Assembly: GCF_963678635.1 (NCBI RefSeq)
Contig: NC_087062.1
Span: 21,379,789-21,443,788 of the forward strand
DNA length: 64,000 bases
Source of the DNA: Symsagittifera roscoffensis
Lineage: Eukaryota > Xenacoelomorpha > Acoela > Convolutidae
Direction: 5' to 3'
Under the pieces are notes generated by a model. That model did no database searches. It was not told the origin of the DNA and worked only from the letters and a program-made list of their open reading frames with translations. A program made the translations under genes and the position numbers. Below are positions 37,330 to 48,000 of the stretch, one piece after another. Every line of letters starts with the position of its first letter. Position 1 is the first letter of the stretch.

Positions 37330-39944
37330 CGTGGGCTAAAAAAATTATTATTTTGAGATTGAAAAGCGGTGGTATGGGGCTGTTCAATAATTTGTTCATA
37401 AGTATTATCATTTTGTGACTGGTGTGTCATTATATGTTGAATGGGACTTTGTGATGTGGTGAGTCGAAAATTTGGATTATGTGTGATGGCTAAGTTTCGA
37501 AAATTTCGTGGGACTAGGGATAGTGGATGGTTATTTGGTAGGGTTGGTAATTGTGGTGCCGTTGGCTGTGTGTCGACATTGTTATGTTCTTCGTCGTATG
37601 TATTTTGTCGTGTTGTTATTTTTGTGTTATATTCTTTTATTTGTGCGTCTAAAAGAATTTTGTTTATTGATGTGGAAAAAATTCCAAAAAATCCTGCAAA
37701 GAGTATGCGTGCTACGCTTGCTTGTCTGTTTACTTGTGTGTGTATAGCACATGTGTTGTAGATTCCTTTTAAAAGTGAGAAAAGAAATCCAATAAAGTTA
37801 AACATTGCGTATAAAATAGTCAATTTTTCTAAGATGTAGTAGGGCCATCCTAGAAAATCAAGGATTTCATTCTTGAGTGTAACAAAGCTAAAAATGTTAA
37901 TTGGTGATATATCTTGGGGACGGTATTTTTCACCGTTTAGATATATATAATCTTTAATATCTTTAAAATATCCGCTGTAGTCTTGCGTGTAGATATCGGC
38001 AAATCCTGCGGTTTCTGCAAGTTTGCGTAAATTTTGGTCTATTGATTGTCTTTGTATTGTGTCCATTTGTGTTAATAATTCTTGGAATTGTTGTGTCCTA
38101 ATGTGATGTTGAATATCTGATTTTGAATAGATTCCTATTGATTGTAAGTCTATATTTGGGTTTCGAGCAATAGCGCGAATGCTTTCTGGTGAAAATTTTT
38201 TGAGTGATTGCATTAATGTGGGATATGGAGTGAGAAGATAATATTTATTTTCATCAGGGTTTAGTTGTACTACATTGTGGCTGTTTTCTGATCCACATGG
38301 GACTGCGGTATCCCAGAAATAGGTTCTTCGTGAAAGTGTATCCACGAAATGTACTTTATTCTTATAAAAGATAGGGATTCTTTTATAACATCGTTTATCT
38401 TCAAAAACGTATAGTGGTGATACTTTTTTAGTACAAGTATAAAACCATAAGATGTTTCCTTCATAGTCTAAAAAATTTGATCTATTTCCTGATAATAAGT
38501 ATCCTGCATAGGGTATTTTTAATACTGCTAATGCAAGTGATTGTAATATTTGTGTTCGTTCTAATTCGCATAGTTGGTGTAGTGTTTCTAATTCGGAGAG
38601 TGACATTTCTTGAAAAATTCGGCTAATTGTATAATCTAGTTTCATATCTAAATGAATATCATAGTGGATATTACCGAAATATGTAGTATTCATTAGTGAT
38701 AATTCTTGTAAGCGTGTGCTTCTGGTGTCATAAGGTTTTAGATGTCCACCAGGTTGTCCGTTGCTTTTTTCAAAATTAACTGGTATATAGGATGTTCCTT
38801 CGTTTAGAGGATGACCTGTGGCATATGGGTCGATTTTTACTTTTCCAGTGGTCATGTCGAATCCTTTTTTGTATTCAACTAATATTTCAGAGTATTGTGT
38901 TCTGTGAAGTGGATTCCTGTATTTACATGCAAGTTCTGTTTCTTGATATATTTGGAAACGTGTCAATTTGTTTTCTATATTGTCTATGTTTCTAAAATTA
39001 GAACTTAGTTTTCGTGATGGATGGACTTGTTCATATGGAATTGATTGTATAAAATATTTTTCGTGAAATTTTATCATACGAGCGTGTATTTTTGCTACTT
39101 GAAATGTTGTACATGTATCTTCGGGGAACCAAACAATTGTTGCTTGTGTTCTTGTTGTAGGGTCGCAATATCCTTGATCATTTTTACAAGGTAGTCGGAT
39201 TCCTTGATAGATCATTGTATTATCAGATAAATCTCGTGTTAGTTGTATTTTTTCGAGTTGTATTTTCCAATCAAAAAACATTATTTCTTGGTATCCTTTA
39301 TTTTTTGTGTCTGCTTTGCAGTTTGATGGGTCATTTATACCAATGTGTGGTATCCAATGTTTATCATGTAGATCATAGGTTAATCGTCCGTGTGCGCCGT
39401 TATACGGGTATTTTTCGTCTAGTCTTATATGTCCTTGGTGTCTTTCAAGTTGTGATTGATGTACAGAGTCTGGAAAAACTTGAAAATTAACTAACTTTCT
39501 TTGGGAGTTTTTATTTTGTGTGATGTTTAGTCTAAGTAATTCATTTTTACAATCGTCGGGATTGAGATGTAAAAGACGTTCTATATTACTTTGATAGAAT
39601 GATTCATGATCAAGTCGGTTTTTGTTTCCGTTCGAGACTTGTGAACAATGTACTTTCTTTTCGGAAAATGTCGCTGTGAATTTATAACCTGTAACTGTTG
39701 TTGCTCGGGCTTTTGAATAGAGTGTTGCTATTACATCTGTGGTTTCTATAGCTTGTGGTTCTGTTTCACATTGTGATACTTGATTTATTGCATATTTATG
39801 TAGTGTTTTTTGTTCATTTTCTTCGCAATCGTAATGTGTTACTAATAAGTCTTGTGGTCCTGTACGGGGAGAAGGGTTTATGTTTTGATTTGAGGTTACT
39901 AGAAAAAGGAGTTGGAGAAAAATTAATAATTTTAGAATATACAT
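37326..39944 (-). CDS. env: Env-like membrane glycoprotein (872 aa)
   Basis: Residues 1-18 form a signal peptide (MYILKLLIFLQLLFLVTS). The ectodomain has many cysteines (for example LPCKNDQGYC, EDTC, KRCYKRIPIFY) and N-glycosylation sequons (LNITQ, NTTYFG, GNRSN). A long hydrophobic stretch at about residues 700-730 (GFLFSLLKGIYN at its end) and a second at about 743-765 are candidate membrane segments. The tail contains PTAP at 794-797. The combination GNRS, YEGNILWFY, CYKRIPI and FVDTLSRR reminds me of chuvirus-like (class III) glycoproteins found in some animal LTR elements; this is recognition from pattern only and unverified. The start overlaps the preceding frame's stop region by 13 nt. 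Role: entry/exit glycoprotein, making the element potentially retrovirus-like. Confidence 0.75.
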   Translation of the reverse strand: MYILKLLIFLQLLFLVTSNQNINPSPRTGPQDLLVTHYDCEENEQKTLHKYAINQVSQCETEPQAIETTDVIATLYSKARATTVTGYKFTATFSEKKVHCSQVSNGNKNRLDHESFYQSNIERLLHLNPDDCKNELLRLNITQNKNSQRKLVNFQVFPDSVHQSQLERHQGHIRLDEKYPYNGAHGRLTYDLHDKHWIPHIGINDPSNCKADTKNKGYQEIMFFDWKIQLEKIQLTRDLSDNTMIYQGIRLPCKNDQGYCDPTTRTQATIVWFPEDTCTTFQVAKIHARMIKFHEKYFIQSIPYEQVHPSRKLSSNFRNIDNIENKLTRFQIYQETELACKYRNPLHRTQYSEILVEYKKGFDMTTGKVKIDPYATGHPLNEGTSYIPVNFEKSNGQPGGHLKPYDTRSTRLQELSLMNTTYFGNIHYDIHLDMKLDYTISRIFQEMSLSELETLHQLCELERTQILQSLALAVLKIPYAGYLLSGNRSNFLDYEGNILWFYTCTKKVSPLYVFEDKRCYKRIPIFYKNKVHFVDTLSRRTYFWDTAVPCGSENSHNVVQLNPDENKYYLLTPYPTLMQSLKKFSPESIRAIARNPNIDLQSIGIYSKSDIQHHIRTQQFQELLTQMDTIQRQSIDQNLRKLAETAGFADIYTQDYSGYFKDIKDYIYLNGEKYRPQDISPINIFSFVTLKNEILDFLGWPYYILEKLTILYAMFNFIGFLFSLLKGIYNTCAIHTQVNRQASVARILFAGFFGIFSTSINKILLDAQIKEYNTKITTRQNTYDEEHNNVDTQPTAPQLPTLPNNHPLSLVPRNFRNLAITHNPNFRLTTSQSPIQHIMTHQSQNDNTYEQIIEQPHTTAFQSQNNNFFSPR

Positions 39945-41065
39945 GTGTATGATAATCCTGAGTATGGGTTATAAAATGTAATGTAACCAATTGTGTTTTT
40001 GGTATATCTGTCGTATTTATATATTACTTCAGTAGTTATAAACGGTGATGGTAGTGATTGAGCTGTTATGTTAGGTGGATTTAATGGGTAGGGATGTTGG
40101 GTAATATTATTTAACTTAACTGTGATTTCAAACTTTAATTGTAAACTGTTTTGTTGGAGTATTTGAATATTGTGATCACGGATATCGTTGTGAATATCTT
40201 GGCGATATTGTAATCTATTAAGTGCCCAGTTATGAAGGCGGTTACTTTCTTGATGTTGTCCAAATAATGGTGGAGGTGCTGTGAATGTATTCCAATCTAA
40301 TCTTAAAGGAATATTTATTGATGATTGTTCTCGATATCTGGCGTCGAGATTATTTGGAAAATTTAAATTAAAAGGTAGTGGTGAAAATTGGCTTATTGAT
40401 GGTGTTGATGGTAGTGATAATGTTTCTGGTAGTGATGAAGATGTTGTATCTGTAGAAATGTCTATGGGGTCATTGACTAAATTTGGTTCACCTTGTGTGA
40501 ATGAATGTGTAGTCCAATATGGAAGTCGTGATGCTTGGTTTGGGGGGTTAAAGGGATTTTCACGTATTTGTTCAGATGTTGGTGTTGAACCTAAGTAATC
40601 TGATGGTAGGCTTGAGGTGCTACGTTGTGAAAGAAGCGTAGGGGTTTCTGGTAATATACCAATGGGGTTTTCTGGAGTGTTTTGTGATGGGGATTGAGGT
40701 ATATCAAAATGAACTCGGGGAGTTTGAAGATTTCTGTTTCGTCGAGGATGTATAATTTGTCTATTTATTTCGACTGTGTTTTGGTTTTGACTAAGATTTC
40801 TTATTCTACTTAGTTCTTGTGGTAGTGTTGGGTATAGGTTATATGTTGGTTCGCTTAAAGGTGCTTGTCGTTGAACTGGTTCTAGTGGTTCTGATAAACG
40901 AGCATGTCGTTCTTCAAAAGTGTATGGATTGTCTTGAAAAGAAATTCGTGTAGATGTTTGAGGATTTTGAGTAGTTGAAGGTGGTGTTGGATTATCTTGG
41001 GATGATGTCGGTGAAGACTGATTCTGTGACTGTTGGGTAGCAATTTTTGATGGTTTTTTGAATTG
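39932..41065 (-). CDS. Conserved 378-codon frame without an ATG, upstream of env
   Basis: The minus-strand frame is open from just after a TAA at 41068-41066 to the TAA at 39934-39932 and contains no ATG. It is Pro/Ser/Gln/Asn-rich in its first half. In the second half it has a more ordered part with LRLDWNTFTAPPPLFGQH and LNRLQYR. The old element carries the same frame (21136-22135) with strong protein-level similarity, which supports coding. It must be reached by splicing, a non-AUG start or recoding. The preceding 62-codon ORF ends at 41071 in another frame. A sense-strand heptamer A AAA AAC lies at 41059-41053. It ends 13 nt inside the env start. No family recognised and no signal peptide or membrane helix seen. 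Confidence 0.6.
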   Translation of the reverse strand, partial: QFKKPSKIATQQSQNQSSPTSSQDNPTPPSTTQNPQTSTRISFQDNPYTFEERHARLSEPLEPVQRQAPLSEPTYNLYPTLPQELSRIRNLSQNQNTVEINRQIIHPRRNRNLQTPRVHFDIPQSPSQNTPENPIGILPETPTLLSQRSTSSLPSDYLGSTPTSEQIRENPFNPPNQASRLPYWTTHSFTQGEPNLVNDPIDISTDTTSSSLPETLSLPSTPSISQFSPLPFNLNFPNNLDARYREQSSINIPLRLDWNTFTAPPPLFGQHQESNRLHNWALNRLQYRQDIHNDIRDHNIQILQQNSLQLKFEITVKLNNITQHPYPLNPPNITAQSLPSPFITTEVIYKYDRYTKNTIGYITFYNPYSGLSYTCIF

Positions 41066-41070
41066 TTACT

Positions 41071-41259
41071 TTAGTGAGAAATTTTGTGTTTATTATAATA
41101 TTCTTCCAAAAAAAGAATTAGAAGGATTGTTGCTAGGGCAAATGTGAGGATTGCTTTCTTTATACATTTACAGATGGTCAAAATGAGGGATGATAAAAAT
41201 GTTATGAAAATTACAAACAATAAAAAGATATCAGTTCTACTGAAAATTGTTCGTATCAT
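41071..41259 (-). CDS. Small hydrophobic ORF (62 aa), probable membrane protein
   Basis: The ATG overlaps the TGA of the upstream 76-codon ORF as ATGA. The protein has two hydrophobic stretches (FLLFVIFITFLSSLILTI and ILTFALATILLILFL) separated by a short CKCIKK basic-cysteine turn, fitting a two-helix hairpin membrane protein. The size and topology recall viroporin-like small proteins, but I have no family match. It is partly lost in the old element, so conservation cannot be judged. Low-complexity AT-rich sequence could produce such a frame by chance. Confidence 0.45.
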   Translation of the reverse strand: MIRTIFSRTDIFLLFVIFITFLSSLILTICKCIKKAILTFALATILLILFLEEYYNKHKISH

Positions 41260-41486
41260 TTAGACAAGTTGTTAAAATCGTACCTGTGGATATATTCAAG
41301 GGTTTTGGAAAGTTGGAGGAATAGTTCGAGTATAGTGTAGAAAATTAAAAAAATGTTACAAAAAATGATTAGGATTATTAGAAAAGATTCAAGTATATCA
41401 AAAAGAAATATTATAAAGGCTTCAAGTATTGAAAAAAAATGTTTAAAATTTATAAGTATTTGAGCAGCTGTTTGAGAGAAGAGCAT
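41256..41486 (-). CDS. Small hydrophobic ORF (76 aa), probable membrane protein
   Basis: About 40 central residues are Phe/Ile/Leu-rich (FIIFLFDILESFLIILII, NIFLIFYTILELF) with two or three possible helices and a charged C-terminal tail (LEYIHRYDFNNLSK). Its stop overlaps the next start (ATGA, 41259-41256). It lies about 600 nt downstream of the pol stop. The part near its start (41430-41486) belongs to the segment amplified in the old element's array, but the frame is not kept there. Confidence 0.4.
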   Translation of the reverse strand: MLFSQTAAQILINFKHFFSILEAFIIFLFDILESFLIILIIFCNIFLIFYTILELFLQLSKTLEYIHRYDFNNLSK

Positions 41487-41489
41487 TTA

Positions 41490-42086
41490 AGAAATGATCT
41501 CTTGGTCGAATATTTTTTGCTGTTTGAGGCGATTTTCTAGTGTGGTCGAATTATTTATTAGTTTTTTGACAAGTGGGTTGAGTTTTGTAAAAATTTGTTG
41601 GGGGCAATTTTTATGGTGACTGGGAGGTCGTCTTTTTCTTTATTTTTGTTTGTCAAATGATCCGGGGTATGGTGAGATTTTTATACTTTAGGCTAATTAA
41701 AATCTTCATTTTGTTACTTTAGGCTAAGTTATCAAATTTGTTTTGGGGGTATCCGTGGTCTGAGTTGGGGAAATATTGTTGATCTTTGGGTTATTAGATA
41801 AGGGAGGGGTACGGTATTATGGTGATATTTATTTTAGTTGTCAATTTGGAGTGGTTTGCTTATTTTTGACCTGGAGGTTGTAAAGTTATAGTTAGAGATG
41901 TGCCTGGAGTTCTAGATTATTCGTCTAATTTATCTTAGTTTGAGTTAGAGAAAGTGGCGGATTGGATGAATCCTATTGGTCTATTTTGAACTAGAATTAT
42001 TGCGTGTTTGTGAGCATGTTATTTTGAAAAATTGAAATGAAAAATGTTACGGAGGTTTCAAGATTGTGAAGTATAAAATCTTAAAA
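41490..42086 (-). other. Conserved spacer between pol and the downstream ORFs
   Basis: No gene. The motif CTTTAGGCTAA occurs twice (41686-41696 and 41717-41727), and TTTTTGACCTGGAGGT lies near 41866. All three also occur in the same order and spacing in most array units of the old element (about 32 bp between the TTTAGGC motifs), so this non-coding sequence is more conserved than neutral decay would predict. It could hold a subgenomic promoter, splice acceptor or RNA element. Confidence 0.5.
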
Positions 42087-45000
42087 TTACTTTTTAAATT
42101 CTACTTTCTTTAATATTTTAGATTGGGGGATGAACATTTTGTAGTTTTTACGTGGTTGATTTCGGAGTCTTGTTGTTTTTCTATGTTCTGATTTGTCTAT
42201 TTCTTCTTGGGGTATTATTTGTTCTGTCATTTTTCTATTTTTTCTTTGCTTTTGGGATTCTTTATGGTCTAGATTTTTTGTAGTGTTTTTGGTAGCGGTG
42301 GGTTTTGTGTTTTGATTTTCGGTGGGGTTATCATTTTGTTCTGTGTTTTTCAGATGTGGTTCGTTTTGAACTATTTTTAATCCTGTGAAGGAATATAATT
42401 GGGTTAATTCGCGGAGTGCGTATTCTTTTGGGTAATAAGGTAATAGGTTGTTTCGGTGTTGAACGATTTCTTTTTTGTCTGAGTCGATGATTTTATATGT
42501 GACATCAGTGGGTTTTGTAATTATTTGGTATGGTCCTTTACGAAGGGGTTGTAACTTTTTTGAAATTCCTTTTTGAGTATTAAAATTGGGTATTAAAACA
42601 AATGTTCCAATTTTTAAATCGGAGGCTGGTGTAAAGCGTGAATTTATTTGTTCATTAATATTTTGCCTTTGTAACAACTTTTTTGTTACTTTTTGATAAA
42701 TTTCATTGTGTTTTTTATCTCTGTTTAAAATCCATTCGGTGTGTGTACCGGAGGCTAATTTAAGAATTTGTGGGTGATGAAAATGATCTTCATCGTGTGT
42801 ATGTAAAGGTAGGTTATAACAAATTGAGTCTTTATTTGGTTTACAATAACCTTGTGCGTTTTTATGGGAATTTGCTGTAAACATTATTGGTTTGCGTGGC
42901 TTTTGGTTAAAAACCATTTCATATGGTGACATTCCTAAAGTTGTCGTAATTTGTGAATTATATGCTAAGGGAAATAATTTTACATCTGCTGACCATTCGG
43001 TATATTTTGTATCATTTCCGTTGATGATACATCTAAGATATTCTTGTAGTGAACGGTTCATACCTTCGACTAAGCCGTTTGTCCAAGGTGCATGAGATGT
43101 ACGTGGTTTGTGTTTAATGTTATATAAATGACATAATGTTATTATATCATTATTTATGAATTCTGTACCATTGTCTGTGACTAAAATTTCTGGTAGTCCG
43201 AATTTTGCTATCCAGTGTTCATAAAGTGTTGTATATGCGTAATAAGCATTACAATGTGGTACTGGGTTAAGTGCTACATAGTGTGTGAATGCGTCAACAA
43301 TTACCATAATGTAGGAGTTTCCTTCTGATGAGGGTGAAATTGGTCCTTTAGTATCAAATGAGATACGATGATTAAAGTACAAACTTTGTCCTTTAAAATC
43401 TTGTTTTTGTGCAATTTGTTTTTGATTTGGGTAAGGTTTATTTAGCTGACATACTATACAATCATTGCATAGTACTTTTATCCAGATTGGTGCATTTGGG
43501 AAGTAAAAATTTTGTATAAAATTTGAATATGTTTTTTCTGATCCAGAGTGTCCTTTAATATTTTGTGTATGTGAAATATTAAAAGCTAGAAGTATCATAC
43601 TTAAAGGGAGACATGGAACTGTAGATTCATTCAGGTTATACTCTAAAAGGTCTGTATTTTCGTTAATTGTTGTGTTGTTAAATTTGCGAAAGTATCGGAG
43701 GAGTGTTTTGTTTCCTAGAATGGTTGAATCTGCTTTGATAGGTTTAGTTTTATATTTGTGCCATGATTTCAGTTGTCTAATTATCGGGTCAAGATTTTGA
43801 TATTGTTTCAGTGTTAAAATTGTAATCGTTTCTGTTGGAGGGAGAAAAATGTTTTCAATTTCTAATTTAGATAAGGGTATTGTATCAAGTGGGTCGTGAA
43901 GGTCAAAAACTTGATTTATTGTGTATTTTGAATCATTTGTTTGTGGTCCTGATAAATTTATTTTATCAGTTAAATCTTCTTTTTCTATTAGTGGAAAATG
44001 GTCCTTTTTAGGCGGGTGTTGTTTTGTTCGTTTTTGTTGGGTGTTATTTTTTATCCATTGAGAATATGGGATTGGTTTGAAAGTTGATGTTCCGAGTAAG
44101 TCAACTTCATAATGATTATTTTGACAATCTAAATAAAGTGGGAAATGTTGTAAATTATTTATTTGTGATTGTTCAATATCAGTTTTAACTGCATATTTGC
44201 ATTCCAATCGGGGTGATGTTTCGTTTTCTGCAAGGTAGAATTTTATGTTTTTGGGTATTTCAACTGTTGTTTTTCGTGTAAGTAATTCAGGTGGTGTATT
44301 TCGACTTAAGGTGTCTGGTAATGCAAGATTTTTTCCTGCAGTCCAAACTATATGTAAGTTTGGAAATTTCATTAGAATTAGTTGAAATCTGTAAACTCGG
44401 TGGTTTGGGTTAGATTTTTGTGTAAAGAGAAAGATGATTGGTTTATGGTCTGTGAATAGAACTGTTGGATGTTTTGATCCAAGTATCAGAAATTCATATT
44501 CTGTCAGTGTATATATTATGGCTGTACATTCTCTCATTAGAGTTGAGAGTCGTAGCTCTGCTTGAGTGAATAATCGGGAATTTGCTGATATCAGGTTCAT
44601 TTTATTTGTTCCATTATGTGATTGTAATAGTGCTGCACCGATGCCAAAGTTCGAAGCATCGCACATTGCATAAAATGGTTGATCAGGGTCTGGAATTGTG
44701 TTTGAAATTTGTTCAGTTAAAAGTTTCTTTATTTCTTCGAATCGTGTTTGATGTTCTGTATTCCATTCAAAATTATTTTGTTGTCTAAGGATGTTGTAAA
44801 ATGGTCGTAGATATAATTGCATTTTATAAACATATTTACTTAAAAAGTTTAACATTCCAAGGAATTCTTGGATTTTCTTTTTATTTGTTGGTGGTTGAAG
44901 TTTTTGAATAGCGTCAATGCGTGATTTCAGTGGAGTAATTGTTTTTCTTTCTATATTATGTCCTAAGAATTTAACTCTTGTCAAAAAGAAGTGTGATTTA

Positions 45001-48000
45001 TTGGGGGCGGCCTTCAGATTTTCGTTCTGAAGTATTTGGTGATATTTTTCTAAAACTTTGAACATTTCGTCTTTTGTTTGTGATTGCATAAAAACATCGT
45101 CTAGATAGGTGATTGCGTTTTTCTTGAGTATTAGTGGTCTAAAAATTTTGCTCATAAAAGCTGAAAATGCTGCTGGTCCTATGGATATTCCATGGAATAA
45201 GCGGTTAAATTCATATTGTTGGTTTCCGATAACAAATTGTGTTAAACGTCGTGATTGTTCATCTAGTGGCATTTGGTTGTATGCACTATTCATGTCGGCG
45301 GTTGTGAAGTATTTGCCGTTTATTTTTGTTAAAATAACTTGTATTGGTTCGATGGGCCAATTGCATTTTGATTCATCTATGAGTGAATTGAGGTATCTAG
45401 CGTCGAGAACGATTTTTAATGATTCTCCTTTAGCTAGAATGATAACGGGGTTGATAAATGTGTTGCCTTTTGGTTGTTCTTCTTTATTAACTGGTGATAT
45501 AATATTGTATTGTTCTAAAATATCGAGTAATCTGTTTACTTTATCATGTAAGTGAATTGGTACTTTACTTGCTCTCTGTTTTTTGAAAACTGCGTCTGGT
45601 TTTAATGGGAGATGTAGTGATGAACTGATTTTGCCAACATCGAATTTTGATGTTGCATAGACTGATGAATATTTAATTAGCTGTTTGGCTAACTTTTCGA
45701 ATTCGTCTTGTGTTATTTGTGAATGTTGGAAATTAAACATTGTTAAAAATTTCTGTTGGTCCTCTGTGTAGTTACTTATGTTGAATGTAGGTTTGAAATA
45801 TGGAGTTTTTGTGAAATAATCCGTATTTCTGTTTTCGTTACTTATTATATTATTTATAGATAATTCTTCATTAAGAATTGTAGATTGGCAAATATCTAGT
45901 AATTGGAGTATATTATTTACGCGATAGGCTTTTTCGTGTATTGGTGATATTGTAGCGTTGGTTTCACAATATCCTAAAAGTCCTAAAGGTAATGTTACTT
46001 GGTAAGGTGTGTTGTTATAGACATGTAAGGAAATGATATCTGAATTCGAATTTTTCAAATATTTTATGGATGAGATTGTGATTTTGAAGAATTTGTGAAT
46101 AGGTTTGAATTCAAAATCTGACATATAAAATTTTTGTTTGTTTTGTTCTTTATCATATTGGTGAACTTGTTTGATTGAAAAATTATAGATGTTTCCTGAT
46201 AGTGGTTTCAGGTGTTTTCTTTGTTGGTTAAATATCGGATAGAATTTTGAAAAGAATGGTGGTTGTTTATTTAATCTTTGAAAAAATGTTAAGGATGTTT
46301 CTTTTGTTTTTGTATATTTATCTTTGATTAATATTTTACTATTTAGGATGTTAATTGTTGGTATATACTTCGAAATAAATGGTATTCCAATGATATTATA
46401 TTTAATATCAGTGATATGGAATATTTGTTTAAATGGCTTATTTAGAATTTTACTTTGCTCCATTGTTCTGGTGGGGAGGAGAAATAATTGGATTTTTCCG
46501 TAGTTTATCAATGTTGATCCTTGTGCTGTTGCTAGCTTACTGGAGGTTTCAAGAGGTGTTAGCTTTGGGTGTAAAGTTTTTATTTCATTCCATGTGGGAA
46601 TGTTTATTATGTTTGATTCTGCTCCTGAATCAATTAAAAAATCTATTTCAAGGTCTGGTGGTTGAAATTCTTTGTTTCTTGGGCTTTCTAAGAGAAATGG
46701 TATTATCCAAATTTTTTCTTTGGGTTGTTCTTTTTGTATATTTTGATAGATGTGGTTTGTATTTAAGCATTTTGTTTTGACACTTTGATTTGGTTGTTCT
46801 GTAGTATTTTTTGCATTTGTTTCTTGCGTTGTTGGTGTGGAATTTATGGGTGTAGTGTAATAATTTTGAAGAAATTCTGATTGATTTTCATATATGTGTG
46901 ATGGAAACGGTTGTTCATATATGACAGATTCATAGTCATTTTCGACTTTTATCATATTGATAGAAAGAGTGTTTTCTGTATCACTTTCTGAATCTGATGA
47001 TGTACAATTTATTTGATTGAGTTGTAACGTATCAGTTACTGTGTCATCAATACCTGGAGGGTCTGATGTTGTTTCTGGGTTAGATTGTACTTGATTGATT
47101 TGTCTTTGATGCTTAGGTGTACTACTTCTGTGGCGATTATTAGAGTTATTATAGTGATTTTTATTCCGGTGTGGTGATTGGGAATAATTTCTATAACGGT
47201 TATTATAACTTGAGTGTCGATTTTGTGAATTATTTCGCGATCTATTTTGATAATTGCTGTTTGGTCTGTTATAGTTCGATCTATTATATGAGTTATTCCT
47301 TGATCGATTGTTCGGGTAATTCTGGTTTCGGTTGTTTGAATAACTTCTATTTCGATTATAGGAGTAGTTTCTATTCCTATTGTATGATGAATTTCGTGAT
47401 TGGTTGTTTGGATAGTAGTTATTTCTTGATTGGGAATTAGATCTAGAAACAAATCGTTGTGTATTTGAATTTGATCTGGAGTAGTTATTTCGACTATTTG
47501 GTCTATTGTAGTGATTCTGTGATGAATTATACGTGTTTCTTCGTTCTGGTGATCTTCCTCTATAACTTGAGTTATATGGCGATTGATTTCTTGTATAATT
47601 TGTATTGTTCGGGAGTGGCTTTCCTGAACTGTTGTTGCTGTATACATTTTTGTTTGGTAGATTTTGATCTTTTTTCATGTATTGATAGAATGATTTATTT
47701 GGTTCTTTGTATTTTTGAGGTTTATTTTGACTATCTTGCTGTTTTTGTCTACATTCGGAAATACTATGTCCGTATCGTCGGCAATAATTACACCATTTTT
47801 TGAAAGATGGTTTGCCTTTAAAGTTTGGGTTCTTTTCGTAAATATTGAGTATTTCAGTGATTTTTTCAACGAGGTCTGTCTCTGATTCCTGTATATTATT
47901 AATATTAGTGGGAGTCGTTTCAATTTTGTTAACGTATTGTAATTTCAGATTTTCCGTTTCTTCTAGTTTCATCGTGATTTCTGCTTGTTCTAATTTGTCT

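Noticed and set aside
47036-47647. 203-codon minus-strand frame rich in Ile/Thr overlapping gag-pol
   Set aside because: It is an alternative-frame reading of the Arg/Asn/Ser repeat linker and has the same low complexity; no independent support.
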